Source of the DNA: an uncultured Selenomonadaceae bacterium
Lineage (GTDB): Bacteria > Bacillota > Negativicutes > Selenomonadales > Selenomonadaceae
Length of the DNA: 8,214 nt
Direction of reading: 5' to 3'
NCBI GenBank assembly: GCA_937902665.1
Contig: CALELM010000091.1
Coordinates: forward strand, 1 to 8,214
Shown here: piece after piece, positions 5,891 through 8,214 of the stretch
How positions within the stretch are numbered: the first letter of the stretch is position 1
Layout of the letters: each line of letters begins with the position of its first letter
Position numbers and translations under genes: made by a program
The notes under the pieces: model-generated
The model's input: only the letters and a program-made list of their open reading frames with translations
The model's database searches: none
What the model was told of the DNA's origin: nothing

Positions 5891-6958
5891 ATGGCAAAGA
5901 AAATTGTTGTGATTCCCGGTGATGGCATTGGCAAGGAAATTACGGATTCGGCAGTTGAGGTATTAAAAAAAGTAGACGAAAAGTTCCAGATAGGGCTTTC
6001 CTATGAGTACTATGATGCAGGCGGTACGGCTTATGATAAATTTGGAACACCGCTTCCCGATGAAACCTTGGAAGCATGCAAGGCAGCAGATGCGGTTCTC
6101 TTTGGTGCTGTCGGAGGAGACAAGTGGGACAATGTAGAGCCGTCTTTGCGTCCAGAGAAGGCAATTCTCGGACTCCGCAAGGGACTTTCCCTTTATGCAA
6201 ACCTGCGTCCAGTCAAGGTCGCAGATGCGTTGGTGGAGTATTCTCCCTTGAAACCGGAGCTTGTCAAAGGATCGGATATGGTTATCGTTCGGGAACTGGT
6301 TGGTGGAATTTACTTTGGCGACCGTTGCGAATCGGAAATGAAGGACGGGCATGAGCGCGCATGGGATCTGGAGAATTATTCCGTTCCAGAGGTGGAGCGT
6401 ATCACAAGGTTGGCCTTTGAAACGGCAAGGCTTCGCAGAGGAAAGGTAACATCTGTGGATAAGGCAAATGTCTTGGCAACGTCTCGGCTTTGGCGCCGCA
6501 CCGTTGCGAAGGTTGCTGCGGAATACAAGGATGTTGAGCTGAATAATCTCTATGTGGATAATTGCGCAATGCAGTTGGCAGTTCGTCCAGCGCAGTTTGA
6601 TGTCATTGTCACGGGAAATCTTTTTGGAGATATTCTGAGTGATGAAGCTGCTGTTATTGGTGGGTCTATTGGTATGATGCCATCGGCAAGCATTGGAGAA
6701 TGCACGAGCCTTTATGAGCCGATTCATGGATCTGCGCCGGATATTGCAGGGAAAGGCATTGCAAATCCGATGGGGACTGTTTTGTCGGCTGCTATGCTGC
6801 TGAGATATTCGTTGCGTGAGGAGGAGGCTGCGCAGGCGATTGAAGCAGCAGTAGACAAGACTCTTGCAGATGGATATCGCACGGCAGATCTTTGGAAGGA
6901 AGGCTTCCAAAAGGTAACTACGGAAGAGACAACGAAGGTCATTTGCGAAAGAATTTAA
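5891..6958 (+). CDS. leuB: 3-isopropylmalate dehydrogenase
   Basis: The 355-residue NAD+-dependent enzyme oxidises and decarboxylates 3-isopropylmalate to 2-ketoisocaproate, the leucine precursor. It shows IPGDGIGKEI at 8-17 and the isopropylmalate-type substrate segment LRKGLSLYANLRP with Arg96 and Arg106. Arg134 lies in RELVGGIYFG, with the catalytic Tyr141, and Lys191 lies in VDKANV. Metal ligands are Asp223 (YVDN), Asp247 and Asp251 (FGDILSDEA). The NAD-binding stretch HGSAPDIAGKGIANP is at 279-293. These features distinguish it from isocitrate dehydrogenase; a tartrate/malate dehydrogenase role is unlikely in this operon. The ATG is preceded by AGGAG 9 nt upstream. It lies 181 bp after leuD and 19 bp before ilvB. 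Length is normal and no key residue is missing. Confidence 0.98.
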   Translation: MAKKIVVIPGDGIGKEITDSAVEVLKKVDEKFQIGLSYEYYDAGGTAYDKFGTPLPDETLEACKAADAVLFGAVGGDKWDNVEPSLRPEKAILGLRKGLSLYANLRPVKVADALVEYSPLKPELVKGSDMVIVRELVGGIYFGDRCESEMKDGHERAWDLENYSVPEVERITRLAFETARLRRGKVTSVDKANVLATSRLWRRTVAKVAAEYKDVELNNLYVDNCAMQLAVRPAQFDVIVTGNLFGDILSDEAAVIGGSIGMMPSASIGECTSLYEPIHGSAPDIAGKGIANPMGTVLSAAMLLRYSLREEEAAQAIEAAVDKTLADGYRTADLWKEGFQKVTTEETTKVICERI

Positions 6959-6977
6959 TGAGTGAGGAGTGGCTGGC

Positions 6978-8214
6978 ATGAAAGGTGCTCAAGCAGTAGT
7001 GAAATGTCTTTTGGAGCAGGGCGTTGACACCGTTTTTGGTTATCCGGGCGGGATGATTTTGCCATTGTATGATGCGCTTTACGATGAAAAAAAGATAGAG
7101 CAGGTTCTGGTGACGCATGAACAGAATGCGTCACATGCGGCAGATGGTTATGCACGTGCTTCTGGAAAGGTTGGGGTTTGTATTGCTACTTCTGGTCCAG
7201 GTGCTACGAATCTTGTGACAGGACTGGCTACGGCTTTTATGGATTCAATTCCTGTGGTGGCTATTACAGGTCAGGTGGATACGACCTTGCTTGGGCGGGA
7301 TGCATTTCAAGAGATTGATATCTTGGATGTCACTATGCCAGTCACGAAACACAATTTTAAAGTAAAGGATCCTAAGCAGCTTGTGGATACGATTCGTCAG
7401 GCGTTTGAAATTGCCCGCAAGGGAAGACCAGGTCCTGTTTTGATAGATATTCCGAGAAATGTGTTTTTCATGGAGGTATCTTATCAAGAGGCAGATGCAA
7501 CTGTGCATGTACCAGGGAAGCCGGATGCGGATTTCCTTATTTGTGCAGCTGAGGCGGCAGAGGAGATCGCTCGTGCCAAGAGACCTGTAGTTATTGTTGG
7601 AGGGGGCGTTATTTCGGCAGGGGCATCCAAGGAGGTCGTGACCTTTATTGAGAAATATCGGCTGCCTGTTGTGCATACACTGATGGGACTGGGGGCAATT
7701 CCCAGATCGCATCCGCAATCGTTGGGGTTTGCGGGCATGCATGGAAAGAAAGCTGCAAATCATGCAGTAGCAGCTGCTGATCTCGTGATTGCCATTGGCA
7801 GCAGATTTGGCGATCGGCAGACGGGGACACTTAGCAAGTATACGTCAAATACGAAATTTATTCACATTGATATCGATCCAGCGGAAATTGACAAGAACGT
7901 TGCTGGCAGCTTGGGGCTTGCTGGCGATATGAAAACTATTTTGGGACTGTTGATGCGCCATGAGGCAGGGGATGACCGTGCGGACTGGTGGAAGCAGATC
8001 GGTTCATGGGAAGAAGAATATGATTACGATTTTGAAGAAAGTGAAAAAGCTTTTCTGGTTGCAGATTATGTGGATTTATTTGGCATTTATGAAAACAAAG
8101 AAGTTATCAAGAGAATTAAGAAGGTATGTGTATTCGAAGCTGAAAAATCTGTTATGCAAGTTGCTAGTATGTATGGTGTAGAAAACTGCTTCGCAGTGGC
8201 GACATGCGGATCTA
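6978..8214 (+). CDS. ilvB: Acetolactate synthase large subunit, 5' part, with aberrant 3' end
   Basis: This is the catalytic ThDP- and FAD-dependent subunit of acetohydroxyacid synthase, which condenses pyruvate into acetolactate or acetohydroxybutyrate. The ATG has AGGAG 8 nt upstream and follows leuB by 19 nt. The frame stays open for 412 codons to the right edge. The ThDP PYR domain is clear: FGYPGGMILPLYDAL near 20-34, catalytic Glu48 in VTHEQNASHAADGYAR, and SGPGATNLVTGL near 72-83. It is followed by FQEIDILDVTMPVTKHNF and the FAD-binding middle domain with GSRFGDRQTG (274-283) and FIHIDIDPAEI. Normal homologs continue into a KPQ-type linker and a ThDP-binding domain to about 550-570 residues. 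Here similarity stops at about residue 357, and the last 55 or so residues look like a primase fragment (separate entry). The intact 3' part is not in the window. Confidence 0.93.
   Translation, partial: MKGAQAVVKCLLEQGVDTVFGYPGGMILPLYDALYDEKKIEQVLVTHEQNASHAADGYARASGKVGVCIATSGPGATNLVTGLATAFMDSIPVVAITGQVDTTLLGRDAFQEIDILDVTMPVTKHNFKVKDPKQLVDTIRQAFEIARKGRPGPVLIDIPRNVFFMEVSYQEADATVHVPGKPDADFLICAAEAAEEIARAKRPVVIVGGGVISAGASKEVVTFIEKYRLPVVHTLMGLGAIPRSHPQSLGFAGMHGKKAANHAVAAADLVIAIGSRFGDRQTGTLSKYTSNTKFIHIDIDPAEIDKNVAGSLGLAGDMKTILGLLMRHEAGDDRADWWKQIGSWEEEYDYDFEESEKAFLVADYVDLFGIYENKEVIKRIKKVCVFEAEKSVMQVASMYGVENCFAVATCGS
8051..8214 (+). other. TOPRIM primase-like coding fragment fused in frame to ilvB
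   Basis: From about residue 358 of the ilvB frame the protein reads LFGIYENKEVIKRIKKV, then CVFEAEKSVMQVAS and NCFAVATCGS. This resembles the TOPRIM segment of DnaG-like primases of phages and mobile elements, with FEAEKS holding the metal-site glutamate. I recognise it from memory of the family, not from a search. There is no start codon or ribosome site of its own, and it runs off the right edge. Hand counts give about 36% GC for 8041-8214 against about 47% for 7861-8040. The break lies at or near the HindIII site 8047-8052. A chimera is the simplest reading; insertion of a mobile element is the alternative. Confidence 0.55.

Noticed and set aside
7960..8181. 73-codon frame overlapping the end of ilvB
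   Set aside because: Out-of-frame shadow; the ilvB frame carries the recognisable protein on both sides of the junction.
1..8214. CRISPR arrays, tRNA/rRNA genes, insertion-sequence ends, toxin-antitoxin or defence genes
   Set aside because: No repeat arrays, RNA gene signatures or transposase motifs were seen on either strand; apart from the last ~165 bases this is ordinary housekeeping sequence.

Overview
The window carries a branched-chain amino acid (valine/isoleucine/leucine) biosynthesis operon on the + strand, divergent from a mutY–mupG-like gene pair on the - strand. Base composition is near 47-48% GC by eye. The Shine-Dalgarno sites are strong AGGAGG types, and several genes are small archaeal/clostridial-type versions (LeuC about 420 aa, LeuD 161 aa). 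Together this suggests a Bacillota member, possibly a Negativicutes relative such as Selenomonas; that placement is an inference from gene order and protein flavour and was not tested.

Layout. 1-855 (-): N-terminal 285 residues of a MupG/DUF871-family TIM-barrel protein that runs off the left edge. 981-2087 (-): complete mutY. 2088-2305: divergent intergenic region with an extended -10 signal for mutY and a very good sigma-A-type promoter (TTGAAA, 17 nt, TGG-TATACT) for the operon. 2306-2842: ilvN, overlapped for 20 nt by ilvC (2823-3836). 3837-3959: spacer with a terminator-like hairpin. 3960-5222 leuC and 5224-5709 leuD, one base apart. 5710-5890: spacer with no gene I can support and an AT-rich imperfect palindrome next to the leuB ribosome binding site. 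5891-6958 leuB. 6978-8214: start of ilvB, running to the right edge.

IlvB and IlvN form acetohydroxyacid synthase. IlvC converts its products to dihydroxy acids. LeuCD and LeuB carry out the isomerisation and oxidative decarboxylation steps of the leucine branch. The catalytic and regulatory subunits of the synthase lie at opposite ends of the operon, and leuA is not in the window.

The most unusual signal is at the right end. Over about the last 165 bases the ilvB reading frame stops looking like acetolactate synthase and continues in frame as what looks like a TOPRIM-containing DnaG/phage-type primase fragment. GC drops from about 47% to about 36%, and a HindIII site (AAGCTT, 8047-8052) lies at the apparent break. 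The simplest explanation is a cloning or assembly chimera; a real recombination or insertion in ilvB is the alternative. I see no other candidate for a previously undescribed system.
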